This document shows, piece by piece, positions 21,368 to 33,204 of a stretch of DNA of 64,000 nucleotides. Numbering within the stretch: the stretch's first letter is position 1; each line of letters begins with the position of its first letter. The notes under the pieces were generated by a model. The model did no database searches. It saw nothing but the letters and a program-made list of their open reading frames with translations, and had not been told where the DNA came from. The position numbers were made by a program, and so were the translations under genes. The DNA comes from Tetrastigma voinierianum (Eukaryota > Streptophyta > Magnoliopsida > Vitales > Vitaceae): NCBI GenBank assembly GCA_016808115.1, contig JAEQBH010007413.1, forward strand, positions 1 to 64,000, read 5' to 3'.

Positions 21368-22832
21368 ATGTTTGAGCCCCAAAACTTGGTTCCAAACCCC
21401 AACGAAATCATGGAAGGTTATGATGAGTTGGAGAATGAAACAATTCAAGCCACTTAGGTAGTAACAGGGCAAGGTAAAGAAAGAGCTGAGGTAAACAATG
21501 AACTTGAGCAAACAGTGGAAGAATCTAGGAAGAGGAAAAGAGGAAATGAATAAGCAAAGCAAATAACAAAAGTCGGAGACTGGTCTCTTACATGGCTTAT
21601 ATTGCTTGAGAGACAAGATACAACATGTAGACTTCATCAGTGGAGAGAGGATTCAACAACGGGTTTCTCCATTCCAAGAGCCAGAAAGCAAAGGAGTGGC
21701 ACTGCTCTGGCGAACATAAAGCTCCTAGATTCAGGATGTGTGAAAGAGTTCTAATCCAATACGGTAGGATGAAATATAAGGTCATATATCGAGGGATAGA
21801 GAACAGATTGACCAGACGTACAATCTTCAGGAAAGGAAGAATGGGTCAAAATTCAAGAGACTAGTGGAAAAACCTGACCACCAGAAGATTGTAGACTTAC
21901 TAACATATGGCAAGGGAAGGAATGCCAATGTAAAGAACCCACGAGTCCACATGTGAGGAGCACCGACTAAACCAAAGAAAAGGTGGGTTTTTTATGTTCA
22001 ACATGCTACCTTCCAAACATTTATGCAAGGTCAGAGAAAAGAAGGCAGTATTATTATATGCCATTCTCAAGGGCTAAAAATTCAGTGTGGGAAAAATAAT
22101 ATAAAACTCAATTCTGAGTTATTACAGAGGAAGTTACAAAGGGCTGATCCCTCATCCAACACTGATTTCAAGACTCTGCATATTGGGGGGTGTCCAAGGA
22201 GACTGGGAAGAAAAGGAGAACTACCCTAAGACATTGCCCCTAACATTAACCAGAATAACAAAGGGGCCTAAAAATAGAAACAGGGGAAGACAAGTGGAAG
22301 TTGTAAGGGAAGAAGAAGAACCAGTGGAAATATAGCAGCCTTAGCCTAAAGATGAAGCACTGCACCCAACAAGTAAGGTAGAAGTGTGAGCCCAAGATCA
22401 ATTTCTCCCGCAAGACAAGCCCAATAAGAGTCGGGTGAAAGCTTAGAGCCCCTAAGTAGCAGTGCAGTCCTAACCTTGCTACAGACCATGAGGAAATAAA
22501 TGGAAGAGAAGGACAAGAAGCTGAAGCTCTAACTATAACTCAGGGATGAGTATATGGAGGCTGAGTTGAGAATGAGGGATCAAAACTTGGAAGAGGCCCT
22601 AAAGAAGAGGGATGAAGAATGGAAAATTAGATGGGAACAAAGGGAACAAGTGCTAAGTGCAGAACTGAAGGGAAGAGAAGATGCCTTATTCTTTCAACAA
22701 CTAAAAAGAGAAAGTGAGCTATTCAAGATCATGAAGGAAATGGAGGATGCTATGGAAAATAACATGTTGCGTATGCGCATGCCTGGGTATCCAGACAAAG
22801 AACATCATAAGGGAAATCAGAGCTTTAATTGA
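21368..22832 (+). pseudogene. Element B 3' ORF with coiled-coil region
   Basis: A frame starting at ATG 21368 (MFEPQNLVPNPNEIM) runs 29 codons to a stop, and coding-like sequence continues in several frames. A lysine/arginine/glutamate-rich stretch, EQTVEESRKRKRGNE, is at about 21503-21547. The last part, 22554-22832, is a 92-codon open frame predicted to be coiled coil (MRDQNLEEALKKRDEEWKIR, then REQVLSAELKGRED). I do not recognise a catalytic domain. It sits where Athila-type elements carry an env-like or accessory ORF. It is broken by stops and frameshifts. Confidence 0.6.
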
Positions 22833-23586
22833 AAAAGCGGACAAGGAATCGGAGGGCACTCGAATTACAAGGAGAAATAGTCGGATTAAAGCTTAGATAT
22901 GATCAACAAGAATTCGATTAAGATGTACTTACCCGGCGTAGTTCTTAGAACACCTAACAGACAAGTGACAAATGATATGATCAAGCAACTAGCCTTAACC
23001 ATGGCTGGTCTATATTGAACAGAAGTGGAGAAGGCAGTAAATCAAGACAGCTATAAGTCCAAATCCTTGAGTTCTCACCTTCTGCAGCTGGGTATAAGTT
23101 AGCTCACTCTACTCTTCCATCTCTTCTCCCTCTCTATACCTAATATCCATCCTTTGAAACATTCAATAAAATAGAAAATTTTTCATAAATTTCAGGTACA
23201 CATTTTTGTTTTATCTTTCTCGTTTGTTTCTCTTCATGTTTTATAGTTAGAAATCTGAATTATGATAAATAGCTCAGTTGAAATAATTGAGAAACCAGCT
23301 ACCTTGATCAAAATGTTAAATTGCTGCAACATGTTTAGTTGTTTAGAACTGAGTAAAGAATGACATTGTGGTTGTGTTAGATTGTTTGAGCTGAATGCAT
23401 ATTTAAATGAACATTTTGACTGGTAAAGTAGCACAACAACAAATCTCAAAACCAAACAAAAATATGATAGATGCATTAGGGTAGGATAAAATGAATGGAA
23501 ATGGAAAGTTGTAAGGTTATGAATAAATGTGTTGAATTTCAAGATTAAGGAAGACTTTAATAAATTGATGGAACAAATAAAACCTA
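22833..23586 (+). other. Element B 3' untranslated region
   Basis: No convincing frame. It contains an AATAAAAT-type signal near 23166 after a pyrimidine-rich stretch, so it could hold a polyadenylation site. It runs directly into LTR sequence that lacks the usual TGATGAGT start. Confidence 0.4.
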
Positions 23587-23631
23587 TAATTCTTTTTATG
23601 ACACAAAAAGATCAGAGTTCATTAGGAGTTT

Positions 23632-24062
23632 TTCGCGACATTTAAAAACTTTGTCGCGACAACACATAAAAAGATTAGCAACACAAGGCAAGTAAAGAAT
23701 GTCGCGACATAAATTTACTTTGTCGAAACAATTATCAAATGTTGTCAACTGAAGTATGACGGGATATACAATTTCTCTATCGAGACACAAAAGAAGGAAC
23801 AATGAATGGTACTTTCGCAACAATAAATATTAATGTCATGACAATCACTAAAGAGAAATATCACTCATAAATGTTGTGACAAAGGGTCAAGACATAGAAG
23901 TTGCAAATATGTCGCGACATTTAAAAACTTTGTCGTGACAAACAACCCATGGGAAATAAACTAAAGACATGCTAGAAATGTTGCGACAATCTCACAACAA
24001 AGCTTCACAATAGAGAAGTAAGCTGCAGTGTCGTGACATAGATAACTTTCATACGAAAAAGA
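23632..24062. repeat. Paired palindrome array, TGTCGCGACA type (element C U3)
   Basis: Exact decamers are at 23652, 23700 and 23910, with pairs such as 23632/23652 and 23910/23930. CpG-decayed variants (TGTCATGACA, TGTTGCGACA, TGTCGTGACA) fill the rest up to about 24062. A TATA box follows about 70 bp later. Confidence 0.85.
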
Positions 24063-24129
24063 CACCAGTTAGGCCTTCATTGAAATCCACAATTCTAACC
24101 TAGAATTCCGACCTAACATTTATGAGCCC

Positions 24130-24137
24130 TATAAATA
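24130..24137 (+). promoter_or_regulatory. TATA box of the element C LTR
   Basis: CCCTATAAATAGAAAGAG, shortly after the palindrome array. The wording matches the internal box of element B. Confidence 0.65.
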
Positions 24138-24823
24138 GAAAGAGTAGGCAGAAAATATCATCTTTGGATCAAGAGCTTTTCAGCAGCTTTTAGCCATCTT
24201 TTATCTTTTTAGAAGAGCTAAAGACTCTTTGCATATATTTTGTTTTTATTTTATTTATTTATTTTCCTTTCTTTTAAAAGTAGAGGTAGATATGAGCTGA
24301 AATTCAAAGCTAGATAGAATTTAAATCAAGCTTCATTTACGCTCGAACTAAGAGGAAATCTGAAATTTTAAGGACTCATTTTTATTCGCTTTAATTATAG
24401 TTACACTAATTTATCTCGATCAACTAGTCATTGTTACTTGTGATCTCGTATATGGAAGGCTTAGCTCTAGAAAGGACTGTATGTTCTTATTATTATTTTC
24501 AAGCAAAGATTTTAAATTAATGTTTTGGCTATGAAAATCGGATTTATCTAATCGGGTATTGTTCGTAATGAGTTATTTACATATCAATGCTTTTTACCCA
24601 AAAAGAGTTGTATCTATGCTCTGATTTTCAGGATCCTTTTGAGTGACATAGTGATGGACTACTTGAGAGAATAGAGCAGTAACTTGGGGGTAAAATACAT
24701 TGATATTTGGAATTAATATACTCTACGTTTCACTTTGATACATCATAGGTGATGTTCCAACCTTTGACTTCAAGGTTCCCTTTTGAGTGACAGTGTTAGT
24801 AATAGTGCTCTAGGCCTATCGTA

Positions 24824-26400
24824 TGGACATGGTATTTTGACTATTTATGAGAATTAATTATTATGATGATTTGCACGTTTATTATATATTATGTCCTTGA
24901 ATAATATTATTAATTATTCTAAATGTCCATAATCTATTGTTGCGGGAATAACAATGAATTAAGATTAGTATAAACTTTGATTGATATTCGATGAATATGT
25001 GTATGAGATACAAATCAAATTTATATTCATTTGTCGAGAACAAATATCGGATGCATCTGGCTTTAAGATTAATACATGGATCAAAGTCATAAGTTAATCT
25101 TTACTAGTTGTGTCATTAAATCCTCGAATTCGAGATCGCTTATAGTTCTCAACATAAGGAATATTGTGTTTTGATATAATCAAACGTTGTCTTTAATCGA
25201 TGACTATAGTTGTTATACTTGAACATAATAAGAATTATGTAGTTGAGATACGAAAGCGATTAAATGGAATTTGTCCTTATTATAAGAGAGATATCTCTGG
25301 TCCCTTGTATTAACAATTGAGATCGAGAAATGCATGGTCGTGCTCAAATGAATTGATGGAGATCAATGTCATTTGTTTAGTCAAGATAATCAAGTTTCAA
25401 GTAATCAAAGATATAACGATATAAGGTCGACTTCAGACATACCTTATATTCTATCAAGATATCATGACAAAAAAGGATTATGCTGCACTATATTAAGGTC
25501 AGTTCTCTGATCATGAGCTTTTCATTTAACTCGGGTAGTCATAATGTCTTGCTAGAGGCCAATTTATAACTTGTAGGACTGTGTAGATTTAGCCTATCGC
25601 CAATGTTAATCGAACCTATAGGTCGCTACATTAAGGAACGAATAATAATCTAAGTATATTTTTCACTCTCTCGTAGTAATTGAAAATGATGAGATTATTT
25701 TAAATTACAAATAACAATTAGTTGTTATTTAAAATTCGAATTTAATTTTGAGAAAGTTTAATTTAGGAAACGGCAGTCTGAAGGTTGGTGTTTTTGTGAA
25801 TTTAATTGTTATTTAAATTCGAATTTAATTTTGAGAAAGTTTAAATTGGGTGAAACTAAGTATGTCTTCGAATCTGCTATGTTTTGTGAATTTAAATTGT
25901 TATTTAAATTTAATTCTAATTTTGAGAGAAAGTTTAAATTTGAAACGGTTATGCCTTGAACTAGTAGCTGTATGGGATGAATGAAAGTATATGGAAGGCT
26001 TTTAAATACAAATACAAAAACTGCCAATTTCAAACCTCAGCGCACCTATATAGATACAAGGCGCGAGACCATATATTTTGTAGTAGTCGTCTTTTACTCT
26101 GAGAACAACCAAAACAGAGAGAAAGAAAAGAAACCCTAATTTTGTTTTGAGAAGACGAACCCGAACTAGCATTCAACAAGACTTATTATTCGTTAAAGGT
26201 GTGGATACTTGTAGAGGGTGGTCGCTTCGTAAAGGTAGCACCTTTGAAGATCCGAATAACCAAGACGTTGCACTTTGGAAGGCTTGATTTAATCGATCTA
26301 CAAGAGGTAAGTTTCGTTTACCTTCCTTCCTGCTTTTACGAAACGCACTGATCCTCGTGGGTTAAGGATAAATTTTAAATTCCGCTACATTTATGTTCCA
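24824..26400 (+). mobile_element. Copia-like solo LTR with 6-bp target-site duplication
   Basis: A 1577-bp segment beginning TGGACATGG and ending TATGTTCCA is flanked by ATCGTA on both sides (24818-24823 and 26401-26406). It interrupts the LTR of element C. It holds a TATA-like CCTATATAGATAC near 26045 and an end region (AGGTAAGTTTCG, then TTCCGCTACATTTATGTTCC) typical of plant Ty1/copia LTRs. No internal domain or second LTR is present, so it is read as a solo LTR left by recombination. Short ORFs inside are not genes. Confidence 0.82.
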
Positions 26401-27273
26401 ATCGTATTGATATTCTCGGGCCTAACCCAACGTATATAGAAGTGTGTTCCCGAATAAGGACCACTCAAGGAGTTACTCGCCTAATCCTTAGAGGCTTCCA
26501 TTCAACTAATAGAATGATCTTAATCCTCTCATAGCATAGAGCCTAAGAAAGGTAAAAGAGACCTCTATTGAATCGATGGTTCATATACTAAATTGAAGAA
26601 AGCTCGTGGTTATCCTTTGTCTGGGGGGCAAGAGTCTTCTACCCCAAGAGAAGGCTATGAAATACTAGTTTAGATAAATAGCCAAAACTCAAGATGATCA
26701 AATTTTAAAAGTAACTATTTAGATCCATCGACCTAGTTTGTGTGAATATGCTAAGGTCGAGGTATTCCAAGGCTACACTACCCCGCTCCTGGACAGATCA
26801 AGGATTTATGCCTTTAACAATATTTCATTTAGGAAATATGCAAATTGATAGTTGGAATATTGGTCACTTCCCAGTGTTATTCCTATTTGATGAAATCTCT
26901 AATTCTAATCAATTGGGGACTTACAGTTAGCAATAATTATTTCATTAATTTTATATTTGATAATTCAAATTTCCATTTAGAGGTTCAAATAGTGATTATC
27001 TTGAGTAGTATGAGTAGTTGATCTTTAGATTTTCTAATCAATCCATGTGGGAATGATATCTGGACTTAAGAATCCACTTTATTACTTGTATAACTCAGGC
27101 ACTGATCGATGACCAAAATCCTTTTTAAAAGCATTATCATAAACAACACAGAGCGCTATACTGCCAAGGTCTAACAATTTTTCGTGCCATAGATTGGAGT
27201 ATAATCTTGGTGGTAGTACGTAAATTAGGTTAGTCTAGGATAATTTCGGTCTATAGAAATCAATTAACAAATT

Positions 27274-27354
27274 CGCACCGCTGCTGGGACTAACGAGTTC
27301 GTAGTCAGGTTAGAAATTTGGTCCTTACAAGTTTTTGGCACTAATGCCGGGGAT
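27274..27354 (+). promoter_or_regulatory. Reiterated primer binding site of element C
   Basis: The best site is 27336-27354 (TGGCACTAATGCCGGGGAT), preceded by CTTACAAGTTTT. An earlier LTR-end/primer-site look-alike is at 27266-27290 (TTAACA, then CGCACCGCTGCTGGGAC), and a very degenerate one is near 27170-27200. Confidence 0.6.
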
Positions 27355-27757
27355 TGAAGTAAAGTTTAAAGATCGATATTCCAACCAAAAAGAGAATTGC
27401 TAGTTTGGACATTTTTCTTTTATAAGAATTTTGAGAAATAAAAAAAATGGTTTTAACCCGCAAAGAGTCGATTCAACTACTTATCTTTATTGAGCTAATC
27501 ATGATATATTCAAGTTATCTACTGATATCACTTTGATCTCAGTCTATCATTATCTTCGACACTTGATTTGGCGCACGTATGTCAGAATCGAAATCGTTAC
27601 TAAAGTGGACATTGAAATTAAGAGAACTTCGAACCAAGAAGGTGAAACAATAGAAAAAGAAGCAGGGCATAGCGCTAAATTCTGAAGATATACCAACGGA
27701 ACCAATAGTAGAAAGACCCTAGAGACAAAGGACAATGGAAGATTTTTGGAGGCTAAT
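27355..27757 (+). pseudogene. Element C leader and gag start
   Basis: This aligns with 8744-9190 of element B: both read AAAGATC, CCAACCAAAAAG or CTAACCAAAAAG, TTGGACATTTTT and GCAAAGAGTC, then a gag N-terminus with a charged RTLR-like stretch. It is cut at 27757 by the 5' LTR of element D, so the rest of element C is not seen here. Confidence 0.65.
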
Positions 27758-27828
27758 TGATTACTACCTAAAAAGTGCTATTTCATGCCCTTAACACTCC
27801 ATTTTAAGCACTTTTTGTGTAGTAATCA
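27758..27828. repeat. Terminal hairpin of the element D LTR
   Basis: Arms TGATTACTAC-CT-AAAAAGTGCT (27758-27779) and AGCACTTTTT-GT-GTAGTAATCA (27807-27828) pair fully except for a 2-base internal mismatch, with a 27-base loop. The 3' LTR (52905 onward) keeps a slightly decayed form. Confidence 0.85.
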
Positions 27829-29266
27829 ACCTAATTAACCTAGTTGGCATGTTAAGGACTTGGCATGGCTACTAATCAAATTTTGTGGCAAGTTTTGTTA
27901 TTTGTAAAGGTACATCTTGAAGATAGGGATTTAGCTTAAGCATGAAGAAATCAGTAGAAATTAAGAGCTTTAGAGCAGAAGAAGGCAAAAGAAGAACCAT
28001 AAAAAGAAGATCTGCGTGCGGCCTTGCGAGTTCGCAAGGGTTTCGTTTCAAAAAATTACAGCCCCTCTTTGCCACATTTGACTTTTTTGGTTTCTTTTTG
28101 TTTTTCTTCCCAAATATCTCTTTGTATGACAGTGTTTATTTTGTACACTTTGGTAATTTGTATTGATTTGGTGGTATATAATACCCCAAAAGAACACTTT
28201 GTAAATAAATTTTCAATTATTGAAGTTTTGGGGAGAAGCTTGTTGAACAAGCTCCCATTTTCTTTCATTTCTCTCATTTTCTTTCTCTCTTTCTCACTGG
28301 CCAAACACCCTATGAGGATGATTTCTCAGAGCATGAGTGACTAAAACTCCATCCTCCTTGAAGTAGAAGGCCACTGGGTAAAGGATCCTAGAGCAAACTA
28401 AGGGTTTCCATGATTTTCACGTAGGTATTCACTATCAATAGTGTTCTTTCCTTCAACTTTAGGTTTTGATACCATTTGAGTCACCTTGAATGGTTAATAT
28501 TTGGTAAGCTTTTAGGGATCATTGATACTTAATGGTAGATCCAGTGATATTCGTTAGTTATCACTTATGAGCCACTAGAATGTGAGTCAAGGAGACATGT
28601 GCTTTTATTGACTGAGACCATTAATGGGCAGTGAATGCCATTTTCAAAGATATGTAATGAGGGTCGGTTTTTATAGCTAAATGAAGATCCGGTTTGGTAG
28701 ATAACTATATTTTATCCTCCCCAATGGTTAATATTTGGTAAGCTTTCAGGGCTCATTGGATACTTAATGGTAGATCCAGTGATGTTCGTTAGTTATCACT
28801 TATGAGCCATTAGAATGTGAGTCAAGGAGACATGTGTTTTTACTGATTGAGACCATTAATGGCCAGTGAATGCCATTTTCAAAGATATGTAACGAGGGTA
28901 AGTTTTTATAGCTAAATGAAGATCTGGTTTGGGAGATAACTATATGTTATCCTCCTCGTGCGGTAAGGCAGGAAACCCTCTCGTTTGCCTAAGGGCCTAA
29001 ACCTAGTGTCCGTGCTTCAGGAACCTCTTTCCACATTCTAGTCTATTTTATTTTCAGTGATAACCATTAAAACCACCCTCTTTTTATCACAACCCCAATA
29101 TCCAAAGAGAAACCACTAGTATAAGCCTCACTATAAGTCCTTTCCATGAAGAAAACCCATCTCTATGGAAGATCCTAGAACCACTATGCTATAGTAGCTA
29201 TGCTACGCTAGTAGAAGGTCTTAGGTTATAAATTTTGTTGATTAGTATCCTACGGGCGACAAATCA
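27758..29266 (+). repeat. 5' LTR of element D
   Basis: 1.5-kb LTR, TGATTACTAC...CGACAAATCA. It matches 52905-53200 (the truncated 3' LTR) at its start and is related to the LTRs of elements E, F, H and I. It has a terminal hairpin, a short GCGAG/TTCGC palindrome block (28010-28045), a TATA box (TATATAAT, about 28173-28180), and two similar tandem segments of about 220 bp in the 3' half (about 28485-28720 and 28725-28950, sharing GGTTAATATTTGGTAAGCTT). Confidence 0.88.
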
Positions 29267-29268
29267 AA

Positions 29269-29287
29269 TGTCGTCGCTCCCGAGGAT
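29269..29287 (+). promoter_or_regulatory. Primer binding site of element D (tRNA-Asp type)
   Basis: TGTCGTCGCTCCCGAGGAT aligns to TGGCGCCGTTGCCGGGGAT with five differences and begins two bases after the LTR end. Confidence 0.7.
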
Positions 29288-29529
29288 GGTCTCTTAGTGA
29301 AAATGACAATGTATTGAACACTTGTGATCCCATAAATCCCTGGCTTTGGTGAATTTCTTTTTCTCTTATCATTCTTTCTAGCGGTTCTTTGCTAGGTTAT
29401 GAGCTTCATTCACTTTGTTTATATATTTTTTATTTTTTATTTCTTGACATTAATCCTTTTGGTAGAATTGTTTTTGTTTCTTTTTGGTGTTGTCCTATTT
29501 TTCATGTAGGAGTTTATGTTCCAGTGGTT

Positions 29530-30960
29530 TAGGAATTCAGAAGGAAAATTAGTCAAAATTAGTATTCCATAGGAATCAGATTCTGAATTGGACCTGAATT
29601 TAAACCTAATGGAACCTCCACCTGAAGAACAACATAGTCAGCAAGGAGTGGAATGGAATCCCAATGCATTTAGATCCATGAGGAACCACATACACCCTCC
29701 TCAGATGAGTGATCCCTCCTGCATAGTGCCTCCAACTGAGCAAATGGTTATTAGGCCTTACCTTGTGCCACTTCTTCCCACTTTTCACAGCATGGAGAGT
29801 GAGAACCCTCATTCACACATAAGGGAGTTTGAAGAGGTCTGCAACACCTTCAAGAAGGAGACTGCCACTGTAGATTTAATGAGGCTTAAGCTTTTTCCTT
29901 TCACATTGAAGGATAAAGCAAGAATTTGGCTCAACTCCTTGAGGCCAAGGAGCATTCGAAACTAGACTAAGATGCAGGCTGAATTTATGAAGAAATTCTT
30001 CTCCACTCATAGAACAAACAGCTTGAAAAGGCAGATTTCCACCTTCTAAGCCAATGAAAATGAAAAATTCTATGCATGCTGGGACAGATATATGGAAGCG
30101 CTCAATGCTTGGCCTCACCATGGGTTTGACAGATGGTTGTTGGTAAGTTATTTTTATGATGGAATTTCTAATGCCATTAAGCAACTACTAGAGACTATGT
30201 GTGGAGGAGACTTCTTAAGAAAACATCCAGAGGAAGCTTTGGATTTCTTGAGTTATGTAGCTAAAGCATCAAAAGGTTGGGATAAGCCTAACCCAAGGGA
30301 GATGTAAAGGATGAGACCTCAACCCAGTACAAGAAGTGGCATGTACTCTCTTCCGGAGGACATGGACATGAAAGCCAAAGTTTCAACCTTAGATAGAAGG
30401 TTGGAATAACTGGAAATGAGAAACCAGCATGAGGTGCGAGGCGTGGCGAGATCCTGCCAAACAAGCCATATTTCATTTGTCGGTCAACGAACATCTGGAA
30501 AGAACAATATCGACCTTTCCCCCGATGTAATGAGGAGATGTTAGTGGAACAAGCAAATGTTGTTGGTCAATTCAAACCATCAACTAATGCACTATATGGC
30601 AACACTTACAACCCTAGTTGGAGGAATCACCCAAATCTTTCTTGGAAGCCAAAACCTCCACAATATGCAACTCTTGCTCCTCATGGTATGCTTGACTTCT
30701 CGACCACCTGACCGCGTCAACTTCTCCAGTTGAGCAAGCCATTCTAAATTTGAGCAAGGTGGTAGGTAACTTTGTGGAATATCAGAAAGAAGTGAATGTG
30801 TAGTTCAATCAAAGGGTTGACACTATGGAAAGCACTTTGAATAAGAGAATAGATGGGTTCCAGAATGAAATTGCCTAAAAACTTGACAACCTGCATTATT
30901 TCATTTCTAGGCTGACCAATCAACATCAAGTGTAAGAAAAAGGGAAGTTCCCCTTACAAA
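29530..30960 (+). pseudogene. Element D gag
   Basis: The open stretch 29588-29965 reads a gag N-terminus (SMRNHIHPPQMSDPSCIVPP) and the start of the capsid-like domain (HSHIREFEEVCNTFKKE, then LKLFPFTLKDKARIWLNSLR). After a stop it continues with WDRYMEALNAWPHHGFDRW and QLLETMCGGDFLRKHPEEA (30092-30307). Further on, 30730-30940 carries a helical segment, EQAILNLSKVVGNFVEYQKE and a NKRIDGFQNEI-like stretch, also found in element E. Stops at about 29965, 30050 and 30305 break it. Confidence 0.85.
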
Positions 30961-31199
30961 CTTAGCAAAACCCTAGGGAAGTTCATGAAATAGATGACTC
31001 AAGTGAAACTGCTCCTAAAATGGATGAAATACTTAGGTTATCACTGGAAGTGGTAAAATTTGGCTTGACCCGATGCCTAAACCACTTGATGAAGCTAAAG
31101 AAGGGCAAGATGAGGAGCCAGAAAGGATAGTGATCAAGGAAGACATGGTGAAGAAGAGCATGCCTCCACTATTTCCTTAAGAACTTAGAGGCAAAAAGA

Positions 31200-32018
31200 G
31201 GGTGAACAATCCAACTGAGATTCTTGAAGTGTTGAGGCAAGTGAAAGTCAACATTCCTCTCTTATACATGAGACTGGCAAGTTCTAACCTATGATAATTT
31301 TCTAAAAGACTTGTGCACTGTCAAGAGAAGACTGGATGTGGATAAGAAAGCCTTTGGTAAACAAGAAGTGAGTGCCATCATATAGTGCAAACTCCGAGTG
31401 AAGTCGCAAAGATTTAGGGTGTCCCTACCATTTCAGTGAACGACTTGTGTAGAAAAAGGCATTGTTGGATTTGGGGCGGTCTGAAACTTGTTACCATGCT
31501 CAGTTTATAAGCAACTGGGGTTAGGAGAATTAAAACCCACCACCATTACCCTATATTTAGCAGACAGGTCAGTAAAAATTCCCAAGGCCACTGTTGAAGA
31601 TGTTTTGGTGCAGGTGGACAAATTCTACAACCCAGTGGACTTTGTTGTTCTCGACACTAAGCCAGTAGCTGAATGAGTCAATTATATGCCCATCATACTT
31701 GGGAGACCATTCTTGGCTACCTCAAACGCTATCATTAACTGTCGAAATGGGGTTATGCAGCTTACATTTGGCAATATGACACTAGAACTCAACATTTTTC
31801 ATCTCATCAAAAAGCATGTTCACCCCGAGGAAGAAAACCTAGAAGAGGTGTGTTTGATCGACACCATTGTGGAAGAACAGTGTGAACAACTGCAGCTACA
31901 GGCAGAATTGAAAGAGGAATTGACAGAGCTTCCTAAAAAACTGGATGAACCCTCATATTTATGTGTTGCTTTTTATCCTTGGAAAAAGAAGGAAGAAATC
32001 TTCCCCTATGTTGATTGA
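31200..32018 (+). pseudogene. Element D gag-pol junction and aspartic protease
   Basis: ILEVLRQVKVNIPL at about 31220 is the gag/protease junction wording. Near 31468 the active-site context LDLG is present, followed by a small deletion. 31488-31676 then reads LPCSVYKQLGLGELKPTTIT and VEDVLVQVDKFYNPVDFVVL. After one stop, 31686-32018 gives the block PIILGRPFLATSNAIINCRN and an acidic linker ending AFYPWKKKEEIFPYVD. The protease would mature the polyprotein; this copy needs at least two repairs to be read. Confidence 0.85.
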
Positions 32019-32289
32019 GAAAGACAAAGAAAAGGAAGAGCCCCTAAAGCTTGATCTCAAACCCCTCCCACATAATTGAAATATGCATACTTGGGAAGAG
32101 GGTGGGCAAATGCCTGTGGTTATTTCTTCATCTTTAAATGCCTCACAGGAAGACAATTTCCTTGGAATCCTTAGAAAGTGCAAACAAGCCATTGGATGGC
32201 AAATCTCTTATTTGAAGGGAATTAGCCCTTTGGTGTGCACTCATCACATTTACATGGAGGAGGAAGCTAAACCAGTGCGAAAAACACAG

Positions 32290-33204
32290 AGGTGATTGAA
32301 TCCCCACATGCAAGAGGTAGTGCGCCCTGAAGTTCTAAAATTTCTATAAGCTGGCATTATCTACCATGTTTCAAGCGATTCATTTGGGTGAGTCTGCTCC
32401 AAGTTGTATCTAAAAAGTCGAGGGTGGTACTATCTCTTGAACGAGAAGGAAGAAGATATGCCTACACACCTTACCACCAATTGGAGGGTATGTATAGACT
32501 ACAAGAGGCTAAATGCAGTGACAAGGAAGGACCATTTTCTTTTGCCCTTTATTGATAAACTTCTAGAGAGAGTTTCCGAGCACCCATTTTATTGCTTTCT
32601 AGATGGCTATTCCGGATATTTTCAAATAGAAATCGTTGTGGAGGACCAAGAGAAAACCACCTTCACTTGCCCCTTTGGAACTTATGCCTACAGGAGAATG
32701 CCCTTTGGCCTCTACAATGCACCTGCCACATTCCAAAGGTGTATGCTCAATATTTTCAGTGATATGGTGGAACGCATTATGGAAGTGTACATGGATGACA
32801 TCACCATATATGGAGGTCCTTTTGAGGAGTGCCTAGCTAACCTCGAGACTTTTCTAAACAAATGCATTGAGAAAAACTTAGTGCTTAATTGGGAGAAGTG
32901 CTATTTTATAGTCAATCAAGGACTTGTCCTTGGACATGTCATCTCAACTAAGGGCATTGAGGTTGATAAAGCCAAGGTTGAGCTTATTTCTAAGCTACCA
33001 CTTCCCACAAATGTCAAGGCGGTGAGGCAATTCCTTAGCCGTGCAGGTTTCTACTTGAGGTTTATTAAAGATTTTTCAAAAATTGTAAAACCCCTCTATG
33101 AGCTACTAGTCAAGGATACCAAATTTGTTTGGGATGGAAGGTGCCAAAAGAGATTCGAGGAGCTCAAATCACACACATTTGCTCACTTTATAGTGAAACC
33201 TTAA
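32290..33204 (+). pseudogene. Element D reverse transcriptase, largest open stretch
   Basis: A 266-codon frame (32404-33204) spans nearly the whole RT: NWRVCIDYKRLNAVTRKDHF, FYCFLDGYSGYFQIEI, CPFGTYAYRRMPFGLYNAPA, the catalytic box YMDD (32788-32799), NWEKCYFIVNQGLVLGHVIS and RAGFYLRFIKDFSKIVKPL. The ATG at 32404 is incidental, since RT is part of a polyprotein; the upstream part (32290-32400) is frameshifted. The intact catalytic box suggests a more recent origin than elements A and B. Confidence 0.9.

Larger units (their letters stand above)
23587..27329 (+). repeat. 5'-truncated LTR of element C with an inserted copia solo LTR
   Basis: From about 23587 the sequence matches the interior of the 5461-6189 LTR (GATCAGAGTTCATT plus a palindrome pair). 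It then shows the array, a TATA box at 24130, and a U5 matching 8040-8560 of the element B LTR. It ends near 27329 in TTACA before a primer site. A 1.58-kb copia-like LTR is inserted at 24824-26400. The first several hundred bases of U3 are missing. It could be the right part of the LTR begun at 5461 or a recombined 3' LTR of element B. Confidence 0.75.

Noticed and set aside
23234..23542. 102-codon minus-strand frame
   Set aside because: It lies in the 3' untranslated part of element B and its composition is that of noncoding AT-rich DNA.
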